64,000 nt of DNA, taken from NCBI GenBank assembly GCA_026873275.1, contig JANTUC010000020.1, positions 167,287 to 231,286 of the forward strand. The letters are read 5' to 3'. Positions within the stretch are counted from its first letter, which is position 1, and every line of letters begins with the position of its first letter. The position numbers and the translations under genes are program-made. Of this stretch, positions 1-11,507 are shown one piece after another. The stretch comes from Pseudopithomyces maydicus. Lineage: Eukaryota > Ascomycota > Dothideomycetes > Pleosporales > Didymosphaeriaceae. Below the pieces are notes generated by a model. That model searched no databases. It worked only from the letters and a program-made list of their open reading frames with translations, and was not told the DNA's origin.

Positions 1-489
1 TCACACCACAGAAATGTGAAGAAATATAGCTCTCATCACCATAACAAATAAGAAGCAACACATAATATCTAATGCGTCTTTCAGAACGTGCAAACATGGT
101 GTTCGAGTCCAACAAGCCCCAGCCTTGTCCATGTTGCCCTGTTCGTGCCCGACCCAGGCTGAAAGATCCCGACATCGGACTTTTCGACGACATTTGAGCA
201 GCATGTATCAGCCCAAAAAGTGCCACCGATGTATAGCAGCCCAAGTCAAAATGCCACCCCCCACCGTCGTTGGTCAGTGGGTTTATCCAAGCCGATGACC
301 CCAGGCGTTCATAGCACAAGACAAAGCCAATACCGTCGGAACACATTGCTATGCGCTGGTACGAGGCAATGTTTCGTCCCCATGGAGATGCGGTGTATAT
401 ATACTGGGCGCATGAGCGTTCGATTCATCTATCCATCTTGTTCAACGAAATCGTGTTTGGTATTTCGACGCTGCATGACTGATTGAGAT
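1..489. other. Gene-free stretch, promoter side of the GTPase gene
   Basis: I see no supportable gene here. The reading frames present are short and lack recognisable protein features. The right part holds the TATA-like element of the GTPase gene. Confidence 0.5.
396..403 (+). promoter_or_regulatory. TATA-like element of the GTPase gene
   Basis: TATATATA lies about 90 bases before the ATG at 490, a normal spacing for a fungal TATA box. No other promoter element was recognised. Confidence 0.4.
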
Positions 490-1843
490 ATGGATCCAAG
501 GGAGTATTATCAGGCGTATGCGAGATGGTACCATGCTCAGATTGCAGCTGGTCAGGTTCAACCACAAGTCGCACCTCGTCAGGTTCAAGCCCACAACGCA
601 ACCAGTCAGCTTCAAATTCAAAACGCAGACAGCCACGATCTTACTCAGATTGCGACTAGCCAGCTTCAAGCAGCTAGCCAGCCTTATACTCAGTACGCGG
701 CTAGCCAGCCTCAAACCCAGAACGCAGCCAGTCAACCTCGAATCCAAAACGCAGCTAGCCACCTTCAGAATCAGATCACAGCTAGCCAGTCTCATACTCA
801 GAACGTAGCTAGCCATCTTCAATCTAATCAAGCCACACCCCTCATCATTGCCGTCTTCGGAAGGACCGGTACTGGAAAGACGACGTTCGTCAAGAATGTC
901 ACAGGTGCTGATTTTGCAATTGGCCACGGGCTATTTTCAGGTATGAATCCAAATACACACCACATTCACTTATGAGCTGATAAATCCAAAGAAACCAAGC
1001 ATGTCCAATCCGGACACCTGAAGATCGATGGACGGGATGTCATCCTGGTAGACACTCCCGGCTTCGACGATACTCACTTGTCAGACCGGGAAGTGCTCAC
1101 GCTCATTGCGGAATGGCTCAAGTACACATACGATGAGGGCACACGTCTATCCGGTCTAATATTCTTCCACAACATCGCCAGCGACAGGATGGAAGGCTCT
1201 GCTCTGAAAAATCTCCGAATGTTCCGTCAGCTGTGCGGCGACCAGAATCTGCGCAACGTCGTTCTGGCCACAACGAAATGGTCACGTGTTTCTACAGAAG
1301 TTGGCCTGGCACGAGAGCAAGAGCTCGTGAAGAACTTCTGGGCCACGTTGATAAGTTGCGGGTCTAGAGTTGACCGCGTTGGTAGTGATTCCGAAACTGC
1401 TTTGCGGTTAGTGAGAACGTTTTTCTCTAATCAGATCTTTGTACCGCAGCTGCAGCAGGAGCTCGCCGAAGGCAAGGAGCTCTCCAAGACAGCAGCGGGT
1501 AGCGAAGTTTCTCGCGAGATTCACAAAATCCGAGAGGAGTGCAAAGAACAGTTGGCCGAGGCAAAAGCGGAGATGGAACAGGCACGAACCAAGGGTAAGT
1601 TTCTTGCTGCGATGACTTGACTTGCATATAAGCTAATTACACGATAGACAAATGTCTTCATGCCGAAGAAATTAGCCAACTCAAGGCCCGAATCCGAAAC
1701 CTCTCGAGCGAGCAAGAGAAATTAAGGCATGAACAGGTAGGAAACGTCCCGAAATGTTCGAAGAGTTGGTGGCAGAGAAGCTGGCGCTGTTTGGACAAGT
1801 GCTACGGGTCAAAAACAAGGCGATCGGGACTCTGGAACTGTAA
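490..1843 (+). CDS. AIG1/GIMAP-like P-loop GTPase with N-terminal Gln/Ser repeat
   Basis: Exons 490-940, 992-1594 and 1648-1843; introns of 51 and 53 bases (GTATGA...AAG and GTAAGT...TAG). The first 115 residues are a nine-residue repeat (consensus ASQxxxQNA). Then comes the G domain: P-loop GRTGTGKTTF, the G3 motif DTPGFDD just after intron 1, and ATTKW where a G4 motif is expected. The C-terminal third is a Lys/Glu coiled coil. Such AIG1-type GTPases are numerous in filamentous fungi; their roles are mostly unknown. The frame breaks near 1738-1748: the coiled coil runs to HEQ in one frame and resumes as KRPEMFEELVAEKLAL in another. One extra base around 1738-1745 would join them into about 416 residues ending at the TAA at 1841-1843. 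Without it the first frame ends at 1880. Family call is good; nucleotide specificity is inferred. Confidence 0.75.
547..828 (+). repeat. 27-base coding minisatellite, about 11 units
   Basis: Tandem 27-base units in frame with the GTPase, starting GCTAGCCAG or a close variant. Each encodes nine residues of the form A/T-S-Q-x-x-x-Q-N-A. One unit is shortened to 18 bases near 655-672. Confidence 0.85.
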
Positions 1844-1880
1844 TCAGTGCTACAGGGAGCAGAACAACGTATGCTATTGA

Positions 1881-2822
1881 CGTTATGATACATGATTTTA
1901 TTAAATCTATTCCTCGGAATGGCCCTAGCTCTTACCTATAATTTGTTTTCGGTACTGTACTCTAGTTGCAAAGTTTGGAGGTCAAATATTTGGTCCATTG
2001 CTTAGTACTCCTCGTTTTTGAATTCGTTGCGCCAGGTTTGCCATTGGCTGGAGTCGGCATGACCTGTACAGGGTTTTACCACGGTAATTGAAAACCACAG
2101 ATCAAATGATTGTCGATTGTTAATGCGCTCGGAGTCTCAACAGACCTCAGTTCTTGATGGATCCACTAATCCTTTTTATTCCTAGTGAGCCCCAAAACAA
2201 ATAAACTATTATTCCTGGTCGATTTGTTTGGATTTAATCTCATAAGCGAGCTAGCGAACTTGTGTTCACAGGCGTCGTACACGGCCCGGCCGAAGAGACC
2301 GGCTAACGTGTATATAGCTAGCCATGAGCAGAGTGTCTGACTCGACTGTGGCCCCGTCGTTTTTTACAATCCCAATTACACCTTCTGTATCTAACATATA
2401 ATCCTGTCCCGTGTATCTGGGACTAGTTTAGAAATTACCTATAGAGATATCATCAAAAGCATGGATTCCACTGACGTAAATGACGGCGGATTCTCTCGAA
2501 CATTCCTATCATTTGTTCGAGTTTATTTCTTGTGTCTGACCTCAATAATTCACCCAATGACGCATTCCTTCGTCCTGCTGTGGCTGGCCGCTAGTGGATA
2601 TGTTGGGGGCGAAGTTTCACGAATCGGGCTGAGCAGTGTGCTTTGTACCCGACCCGTACAACGCGAAGCTGACACTCCCTGTATAAGTGTGGGCTGATAG
2701 CAGTCAGAAACGAGAAGTACTCTCGGTTGATACGATCACTGTTACTTCGGCCTTCGTTCGTCTTCCTATACTAAACGCTGATTATTTTATGATCGCGGTT
2801 CTGCAATCTTCACCGCTGTGAT
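1881..2822. other. Intergenic stretch
   Basis: Between the GTPase and the rhodopsin-domain gene I see only an unconvincing 78-codon frame at 2461-2697. It has no donor site, family motif or clear continuation. Confidence 0.5.
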
Positions 2823-3989
2823 ATGATCCCGCTCAGCTATGGATCGCAGGGTCGGGACGGGCCAATCATTATGCATCCTGAAAAGGGAGAAGGTGTCTTC
2901 ATCATGGCAGCATCCCTAGCAGCGGTCAACGTATTGGTCCTGATCCTAAGACTCTGGTCTAGAAAGCTGTCATCGGAGAGAAGACTTTGCAGCGATGATT
3001 GGGTGACGCTAGCAGCTTTCGTGGGTGCACATGAAATTCTGAGCGTAGTTCCTTGCTGACTCTAATGCGCAGCCTTTTGTTTCAGCTATCGAAATCCAAA
3101 CATGTCTACTCATGCGGCATGGATTCGGGCGACACTTGGAAGAGGTCATTGAAACCGCACCAGAGAATTTAAAATACTGCCTCAAAGTGCTCTATGCCGC
3201 GTATCTAACATATCCCGTCGCAATTGGATTGATTAGAATATCAGTGGGACTGTTTTATAAACGCCTTTTCTCTATTGCAGTCACGCGGTTCGAGAGACAG
3301 GTTCACATAAATACCACATTGAACGTGGTCTATATTGTCACTATTACTCTTCTATCCGCGCTAGAATGCAGGCCAATATCTGCATTCTGGGATAGAAAGA
3401 TTCCAAACGCCACCTGTTTCTCTGCCCTAGGCATGCAACTTGGCTCTGTGATACCAAGTGTATTGCTAGATCTAATTGTCCTTCTCCTGCCAATGCCGAT
3501 CATCTGGCAACTACAGATGTCCGTGGCAAAAAAGGGACTTCTCATAGGGACATTTTTTCTTGGTTACAGCGTCGCTATCATCTCAGTTGGGAGGCTTCTG
3601 GTGATCACAAGGTTCAGTAAAAGGATAGAAAAGGATGTTACCTGTAAGTTTCATTGACAATACATATAGTCCAACTGTATTGATACTATTTATTAGGGAA
3701 CTTTGTCAATGCCCTAATATGGACCAATGTTGAAGTATCGGTTGCGTTCATCTGCATCTCATTGCCAAGTTATCTATCGCTGATAAAGCATATAAAACAA
3801 AGTGGCTTGCGCTCGATATTCCCAGCGCGACGACTCCCTGGATTGCCTGATATTAGTTGGAAAAAGACAAAACTGAGAGAAAGGCCATTCTCATGTGGCG
3901 ATGACATCCATAGGTTAATCCTGATACACAAGAACACTGAAGGATCTACAGTATCTTCGCATCTGAACAAGCCGGGACTACCAGGATAA
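2823..3989 (+). CDS. Fungal 'rhodopsin domain' integral membrane protein
   Basis: Seven-helix protein of about 350 residues in the SAT5-like family that Pfam calls the fungal rhodopsin domain; it is not an opsin and its function is unknown. Exons 2823-3024, 3086-3643 and 3697-3989. The first helix (FIMAASLAAVNVLVLILRL) is followed by SDDWVTLAAF, the usual DDxxxxxA signature. The mid part has RHGFGRHLE, the family's YGLGRH-like loop, then helices around VVYIVTITLLSALECRP, VLLDLIVLLLPMPIIWQLQ (the LPMPIIW block is typical) and GTFFLGYSVAIISVGRLLVI. The second intron is clear (GTAAGT...TTATTAG, 3644-3696). The first is ambiguous: 3025-3085, or 3021-3072 with a better donor; both keep frame. The C-terminal tail is basic and cytosolic by the positive-inside rule. 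Confidence 0.82.
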
Positions 3990-4558
3990 ATATAGAAACC
4001 AATGTAATAGCTTTCTGCCAGTCTAGGGAATGAGTTTGTTTCAAGAAAAGACCAAGTAGGTATACAAAGACCCGAGGATAGGTTACGTAGAGATGTTGGG
4101 GTCTGAAGACATGAGGGTTTCACAGTTTGACTTGCGAACACGGGAGAGAGATATTGATACGAACCGGCTATTAGCAGCCTACACTTTCGCCCGTAAGCAA
4201 GGTAACACAAACATATATCAGCTCAATTAATCCGCCCCAGATAGGAAAGTGGATCATGTCTGTCGAGCCAAGACATCTCATCACGTGCTACGACTTTATC
4301 CGGAAGGTGTTAAGCCGACCCGGCAAGTTTGTGCTTGGCAACGTCTGTCTATCTTTCTTGGTACCTGCTTTTCTCGATCTCGTAGCACAGCCTAGACTTT
4401 AAACCCTGTGTTGTACCGTGATAGCGGTGGGGAACGACGCACGCAATTTATCTCAATATGCGGGTTACCGAGGATCGGGAAGACTATAAAAGAGGTGCTT
4501 GCCGGGGTGCGAACGTGCTGCGGGACCTCCAACTTTCTCACGGTGAAATCTTGACAAC
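3990..4558. other. Intergenic stretch with promoter of the M28 gene
   Basis: No supportable gene. It contains the 3' region of the rhodopsin-domain gene and, at the right end, the TATA box of the aminopeptidase. Confidence 0.55.
4485..4492 (+). promoter_or_regulatory. TATA box of the M28 aminopeptidase gene
   Basis: TATAAAAG, about 70 bases before the ATG at 4559. Confidence 0.55.
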
Positions 4559-6224
4559 ATGTTGATGAAAAGTTTCCTGGTTGCCGCGGGCGCGGCGCGT
4601 TCGTTCGCAGCAGCGGTGCCGCAATCGAGCTATGGGGGCAATTTGCGCCCGCTCGTGAGCTCCAAGCCATTGCAGGATCTGGTCACGACCGAAGGGTGAG
4701 TTGCGCGAGGTTACGATCAATTCCACTGTCTGATTACAATGTGCAGTCTTTGGGGCAATTTGGTCAAGCTCGACGAAATCGCGAAGAACAATGGTGGTAA
4801 CCGCGCGTTCGGCTTCCCAGGCTATGCAGCCTCAGTCGACTACATTCTTTCGCGGACCAAGAATTCGACAAACTTCCGCACGTGGACCCAGGATTTCCCA
4901 GCTCTGTTCCAGCACGTCGACTCCATCAGCTTTGAGGTTGACGACACTTCCTACGAAGTCATTGGTCTTTCATACTCCCCGTCTACAAGCGCTGAGGGCT
5001 ACACAGCACCTCTAGTACTTGGCGCTACTGGCGATATTGGATGCACTAAAGAAGGATACGCGGATATCGATGTTGCAGATAAGATTGTGCTTGTGCAGCG
5101 AGGAGCATGCCCCGATGGAACCACGTTCGCCGGCAGGATGAAGCCAGCTGCTGCTGCCGGCGCGCTGGCAGTGATTCTCTACAACAACGTGGCGACTCCT
5201 GTTACAGCCGGTACCTTGAGCAACCCGAACCCAGAGGAGTACGTACCTACCGGATTTATCAATCTATCGGATGGTGAAGCGCTCATCAAACGCATCGAGG
5301 CCGGCGAGGAAGTCAGCGCGTATTTCCAGCAGACTCAGACCGTGGAGACGAGAATCACTCAGAATATTTTCACTGAAACTATCGACGGTGACCCAGAGAA
5401 CGTTATCATGCTGGGTGGCCACCTCGACAGTGTCGTTGCCGGCGCTGGTATCAACGACGACGGATCTGGCAGCAGTCTGGTTCTCGAAGTCAAGACCGCT
5501 CTCGAAAAGTTCCGCGTCAAGAACAAGGTCCGTTTCGCCTGGTGGGGAGCTGAAGAGAACGGCCTGCTCGGATCGAAATACTACACCCAAAACCTCAACG
5601 TGACCGAAGCGAACAACATCCTCACCTACTTGAACTTCGACATGGTGTCGCGCGGCTACTTTGGCGTCTTCGACGGAGACGGCAGCACCCACGGTCTTGC
5701 TGCCCCGCCAGGCAGCGAGTTCATCGAGAAGACCTTCGTCGACGATATGACCAAGAAGGGAATCAATGTCACATCGGCAAGGTTCACTGGTGGCAGCGAT
5801 TACCAGTCCTTCTTCAACATTGGAAAGCCTGTCGGTGGGCTCCACACTGGAACAGGCGTGGAGCAGGATCCGTGCTACCACCAAGCTTGCGACACGATTG
5901 ACAACCCCAATGCGAACACTCTGACGGTCAATGCAAAGGTGAGTTTTATTCAAATTTCTTGTTAGATTCATGATTTATCTACTCAGTTGCTCTGCTGCCG
6001 CTCTGTCTAAATCCTACGACACGTTCAAGCCAAATAGCCCATGCTAACCTGTTTCATAGGCCGCTGCCCACGTGTTGTCGATTCTCGCCACGCGCGGCAC
6101 TGAATTCATTCCTAAGAGCCCCGTCAATGCCACTATCAGTGGTCGTGGATTGATGGGAAGGGAGATCGAGTGGACCGTTGAAGAGGACGACCGACATCTC
6201 GGTTCGTGCGGCAACAATGTTTAA
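4559..6224 (+). CDS. Secreted M28 leucine aminopeptidase (LAP2-like) with PA domain
   Basis: Exons 4559-4695, 4747-5938 and 6060-6224 give about 497 residues. A signal peptide starts the protein (MLMKSFLVAAGAARSFAAAVP). A protease-associated (PA) insert follows, roughly residues 130-230 (VLVQRGACPDGTTFAGRM). The M28 zinc-binding set is complete in order: GGHLDS (His), NDDGSG (Asp), AEENG (Glu pair, base plus ligand), FDMVS (Asp) and YHQACDT (His). The length and order match fungal secreted LAP2-type enzymes, which remove N-terminal residues such as leucine from peptides outside the cell using two zinc ions. Several N-x-S/T sites suggest glycosylation. The 51-base first intron falls just after the propeptide; the 121-base second intron is longer than usual here. 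No broken motif was seen. Confidence 0.93.
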
Positions 6225-6526
6225 ATAATCCTTAGCATGATGAAACGAATGAATGAGACATTGTTTAATTTATTAGGACTGGTCTGGTCCATCGGCGCTA
6301 CTTAGTAGTCTTACAGTATCAAACGGTCCTCATGCATCCTGATAGAACGCCAATTCGTCTAGGAAGCGGCCTGGACACCGGCACCAAGCCAGCAGATCCT
6401 ATCTTCATCCCACACCAGTATTACAATCGTCGTCTTGAAGACCTTGCCACTCCATGCCAACGGCTATTTATCCTCTTCAATCCCCTCTCCCTTACAAGGT
6501 TCATCGCTTGTAGAATTTGCGGAACT
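6225..6526. other. Short convergent intergenic stretch
   Basis: Lies between the 3' ends of the M28 gene and the F-box gene; I see nothing but their presumed terminators. Confidence 0.5.
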
Positions 6527-8822
6527 TTATTTCTTGGCCTTTTTTGTCTTGCGCTTGCTGGATCGCTCGACGTCAGCAGATAGCCCAGCTTCCGATACTG
6601 TACGCTGTTTCTTTGCCTTAGGCTTTTCTTGCTTGCCAGCGGCTTCCTCCGCCAATTCATCCTTGGCACTCGTTGCGTCTTGTTTTTGGACCTCCTTCAG
6701 CCGCTGTTTCTTCTCCTTGAACTTCTCTTGCTTGCTAGCGGTTTCCTCCGCCAATTCATCCTTGGCACTCGTTGCGTCCTCTTCTTTGATCTTCTTCAGC
6801 CGCTGGGTCTTTTCCTTGAACGCCTCTTGTTTTCTAGCCTTCTCCTTCGCAAATTGTGCCCTGGCCTCCGCTGCGTCTTGTTGTTGGACCGTCTTCAGCT
6901 TCGCTGTCGAGTAATAAAGATGGCCCAACTCTTTGTGCTCTATCTGTTCGAGGAACAGTTCTTGGTGGCCAGAAAGGGCCTTGAAAACACTCAGTTCATC
7001 CTCGGTCATCTCATCATGGGTAAATTGTTGGAGAGCGACCCCGGAAGAATTCGTGGAGCAATCGGATTCGGTAAACGATTCGAAGCTGATGCGGAACGAC
7101 CACACGACCTCTCTCCGGGGATACATATCTTCTCGGTATCTAGGGTAGCCAAGGTCACGGAGGACAAAATGTACTGTCTGTGTTGTGAGAGAAGTGTTAG
7201 TGAAACTCTGTCTGCAGTTGATAAGAAAAGAAGTCGCTACTTACCTCTAGCGATGTATCCTGCAGTGGAGAGAGAAAATCGTGTAGCGCATATTCAAAAA
7301 GCACTGCATGTCGTTGCATTTCATCAAGGGTCCAAACCTTCTTCGATCTACCGACAAACACGAGAAGCGTCTTCAGGTTCACACTGCTGAGGGCCTCCTA
7401 TGCGTTGTGTCAGTCATGGTGAATACAAAGTAAGGTCACTCGACTTACCCAAAACTCAATTCCATGATCTGTGAACTTGCTTCGGTGCGCCTCCGAATAA
7501 TGTTTCACACCATGTAGAAGTTTAAAGTGAGGCATGTCAAGACCAAATCCTTCGATGTAGGGACAGGCACTGGCAATGATTTTGATGTCGGTATAAACCA
7601 GCGCAGAGGGCTCGCGAATTGAAAGTAGTTTCAAGTTTGGCCAGTTATCAGACTTCAAGTCCGAAACAGTGAATGAGAGCAGATCATTTTGGTGGATGCT
7701 CAACGCCCAAAGGTTCTCCATGCTCTGCACGATATCATAGAGTAGGGATCTGGAAATCCAACTGCCCTTCTTGACATCGGACAAGGTCGAAATCAGGTGA
7801 AGCTGGTTGAGATCTCTGTTTCTACCTTCGTTCTTCTGTTTTATGAAATTCTGGAAAAAGGTAGCAACATCAGATTCTAGTTCATCATCGTTATCGACGG
7901 GATTGCAGATGCTTAGTGAGACAACGTTCTCGGATAACCGAAGGTCGCGAATCTCAGCCCCTTCGAATCGATGCAGATTCACTTCGCGCGCATCGATAGA
8001 GGCCGACCAGCCGAGAGCTGAGAGTGGACGCCGCCAGCCGGGAGGCGATTCTTCGTATCCGAATAGGGTAATACTGTCTAATGCGTACCCAGAACGATAC
8101 ATAAAGTGTCGCGCTGTATTTGAGCAGCCGAAGTAATGAAGGAAAAGTGTTCCCAGGTTCGATGTAGTGTTGTGGCGTATTCGCGCGACCGCGCCGACCG
8201 GTGAGTGCCGTAACGACTCTGATGATACATCGCTAATCTTTTGTATGGTGGGCAAGACAAGGGTCTGAAGGTTGGGTAGGCTGCTTATAAGATTCTGATA
8301 ACGACGCTGGAATTCGAAGTCGACTATGTTCTCTGGATGAACAGCTAGGACACGCAGATTTTCCATCCGACCGTAAATACGAGTAAGACTGCTGAAGTTT
8401 CGATGTAGCTGTCTGTCGGCCAATGCAGTGCGCTTAAAACCTGCGTCGAAATATATAGAAAGCGCTATCGTGGATTTCATGTGCTCTGGTTGATTGAGAA
8501 AGCCCAGCACTGCAGGATCGAGATGTTTGTCTACCCTAAGTGGCCCCAACGTGCGACACAGCACTGGCGTCCACTGGCGTCGTAGTTGCTTGTTGACCAG
8601 TGTAAGAGATCGGATGTGAGCGAGGGGATCCTGTAGGTTGCTTAAGTTAATGTTTGGCAATATTTATGCCGGGATTCATACCTTAGATACCCATAGCTGG
8701 AGAATATGGTCAAAGAGCTCCGTGGGGAGCTGCATGAAGGCAGAAAGATCCATGGTACTGCTTTCGCTTGATGTGACACGGTGAATCTCGTCCACTTCTG
8801 ATTGATAGGTGACTTTGGACAT
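6527..8822 (-). CDS. F-box protein with Lys/Glu-rich repeat tail
   Basis: Minus-strand exons 8822-8682, 8630-7449, 7397-7245 and 7177-6527, joined in frame by introns of 51, 51 and 67 bases, give about 708 residues. The N-terminus holds an F-box (LPTELFDHILQLWVSK, continuing after intron 1 as DPLAHIRSLTLVNKQLRRQW), typical of fungal F-box proteins that recruit substrates to SCF ubiquitin ligases. The middle about 400 residues resemble the degenerate LRR-like regions of such proteins (repeated LxxLxL patterns). The last about 110 residues are highly charged, with a 33-residue unit (core DATSAKDELAEE) present twice and a third partial copy, ending in a basic KKTKKAKK-type tail that could act as a nuclear signal. 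Substrate unknown. The ATG at 8822 was chosen because it is first in frame; 8753 is an alternative. Confidence 0.8.
6595..6850 (-). repeat. 99-base coding tandem repeat in the F-box gene
   Basis: The block CCGCCAATTCATCCTTGGCA occurs near 6650 and again about 99 bases on near 6749, with good flanking similarity. A third, shorter copy lies at the low-coordinate end. It encodes the 33-residue Lys/Glu-rich unit. Confidence 0.8.
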
Positions 8823-11507
8823 GGTGGCGTTTTGTTGGAACCGCGACTTGCCCACCCTTGGTAATTTTTGAACTCCTGTCCTCGTTTTGAACTCTCAAAG
8901 ATACCCGGCGAGACTCGATTTACTCGAAGAAAGCGTCCATGAGTCCTTCAGAAGATCAAGAGGGTTCCGAGGGTGTGGAGGGTGAAGAGCGTGAAGAGCG
9001 TGCGAGTTTTCTCTCGTCTCTCACCGGAGCCAGGTAGTCCGCTTCGCTCACTCAAACACGCCAGGTAGCCCGTGTCTCTCACCACGGCCAGGGAGCCCAC
9101 TTCACCTACTCACCAAGGCCAGGTTGCCCGCGTGGCCAGGGAACCCGCTTCACCCACACATGAAGTCAAGGGACCCCGCGTTACTCACTCACTAGGGCTA
9201 AGGAGTCGGCGTCGCTCGTTTGCTGGCGCCTGATATCCCCCTTCTCTCACCTGGTCGCCTGGTCACGTGGGTGCGCCTAGCACGGACCTGCGCCCCGCTG
9301 CGTCTATAAAGTGACGCCCTCGCTCGCTTTACACAATGCTCTTTTCCCTCCATCACCCCGCGCTCCACTGGAGCTAGCTCTGCCTATTAAAAGGCGTTCC
9401 AAACTTCGTGCTTTTTCAGGTCAGCCTTTCACTTTCACTCTGAACTTACGGCAATAGTTTCTCGTTCATATTTCCATGCTATTCTGACGCCTATTGTCTT
9501 GTATCATGGCATAACTGACGATCGGATCAGACATCGAACCGCCTTCGCTACCGCCGCCGCCGCCGACCGCATATCGTTAGCCTACCTACAGGCAACCGCG
9601 GCTTAAACGAGACTGTCGCATCTCGTTGTGGGGTCCGGGGGAAAGTCCCTTCAGAGATGATCTGGCGCGCACTGGCTCTGGCCATTACGGCTATCCGCAC
9701 ACTGCCGGAGCCGGTCAGGCTTTTGGCACGGTGGGCAAGGCACTGGAGCCACGTCTTGCAGTGCATTGCAATCCGTCTTATCATCTCTGCTGTCTGGCTA
9801 TACTGTATCAGGTGATCCTTTTTGGTGAAAGCGTACGCGAGACCCAAGCTGCGTATGCCGCGTTTTGTGTCAGAACAGACTCCAAAGCCTCACGGGTCGA
9901 CCAATCCGAACTTATGTCTAGTACGAGGCGATCCAGGAACCTGGGCAATTATAATCCGAACCCATAAGTTATACAGTATGCGACAGTCATTCAGTGGGCA
10001 ACGATCTTTTCAAGGTAAGCTGTCCCCTCACCATTACACTGACAAGCGATAGGGCGGCCCTCAAAGTCGGACTCTGCAGCCTGTTCGGGGCGAGGGCTAC
10101 GAACCTGAACTAAGAAACATGGTTGCATGTTGTTCAGAGCCGATGCAGAGACGCGCTGGTGCCCGTTCGTTGACAAAAGGTGAAGTATTCCTCCTGCTTC
10201 AGCGTAGCTGACCCATTCTCTATTGCTGTTATCCTGCTTTGTCTTATTCAACATTGAACGATGATTCTGGGGGAAGTTGGTAGCTTTAGATTATTTTCAC
10301 TGGGAGTTAGCAATCAATTGTCTCATGATATTCAACCGGATCAATCTATGGTGTATAGCTTCGCAAAAATCCATACTTAACGTGACCTTTAGCAAGATGT
10401 ACTTGGAAGAAAACGAGCGTTATCGTTGTTACCTTAGTTTCAACCAGATATACAACACCACTCGTCGAGGAGGTCAGCGCAATTTCGTGTGGCACTACTG
10501 CTGCTGCAATGTTCCTTCGTCATCTAAGCTTCTTTGATAGCCCGAATCGTATTCGCCATTTCAGTTCTTCTCTTGGCCAAGGCTGGTCATAGAGCTGATA
10601 TGCTCGTACAACTGTGTTATTGGTATATATCCTGAGCTGGTCACGACCAGTCATTGCAATTATTCGATCCGATAATTCTCAGTAGTCGAGGTGGAGCTAT
10701 AATATGGAAATATTAACATCTTTCGTCTAGTATGTCCTGATGCTTGACTAGTCGCTAGATTTTTTTTGAAAGGATCCATACGTCGCTAAATACATGATTC
10801 CTTGTAACAGTAGAGTTTTAGTAAACTTAAAACACTGTTTCCCGTTGAAAATGGCTATGCAGGCGTGCTCACCAGGTCTTTTACTAGCTATGTTGGTAGC
10901 GAGCCTCACAGGGCTCCAACGCTGAAACTTTAACCTGGAAGCGCTGTAAACTCCCATACTGCGTTATTGAAACATATTTCCTTTATTATGAATGCATATG
11001 TGGAGTGCAGTCCTCACAAGCATTGCTCTGCTGTTGCGCTGATGTTCGGATATGAACTAATCACGTGATGTTAGCGCAACACTAGCATGGGTCCACAATT
11101 CCACACCATCATACCGACTACCGGCCGTAAAATGAAGGATTGTACTCGTTCCTCGTTAAGAAAGATATTTAAATTCCACTCCGCGCTAGCGCATCCTTCG
11201 TTCCAAGACAGCACGCAAGGCTGATTTGGATGGACCATCCTCGACCAATGGTAAGCTTTGATAGATTGTTTGTAAGAACGCCTTTCGACAAATCATGCCC
11301 GCTTGTAAGTGTGCCGGTACTTCCGCAGAGGAGCATGGTACGTAAGAGTGGTCGTCACCATGATCATTAGTACAGTCGATGTCTTGGACTTGAAGACTTG
11401 TTCCCGAACATCCACCTCATCATCCTCGAGAGGCAGTTTAAAAACGCCATAGCAGACATTGGTTCATCTACTTTACTCTCATCTCGCATTTCAAGATACC
11501 GCAGATA
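8823..11507. other. Long gene-free stretch (2.7 kb)
   Basis: Apart from the GC-rich repeat at 9029-9220 I cannot support a gene. Opposing frames at 9548-9847 and 9626-9967 overlap each other and neither has motifs. A TATA-like CTATAAAGTG near 9304 could belong to an unrecognised spliced or non-coding transcript. The right end is the promoter side of the sedolisin gene. Confidence 0.45.
9029..9220. repeat. GC-rich imperfect minisatellite
   Basis: At least five degenerate copies of a roughly 20-35 base unit with core GGCCAGGNAGCCCGCTTC followed by CACTCAC. It is much more GC-rich than its flanks and non-coding as far as I can see. Confidence 0.6.

Noticed and set aside
2461..2697. 78-codon frame with a hydrophobic middle, before the rhodopsin-domain gene
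   Set aside because: No family pattern, no intron linking it to the next gene, ordinary intergenic codon use.
9548..9967. Two overlapping opposite-strand frames of about 100 codons
   Set aside because: They shadow each other and neither shows motifs, signal peptide or splice continuation.
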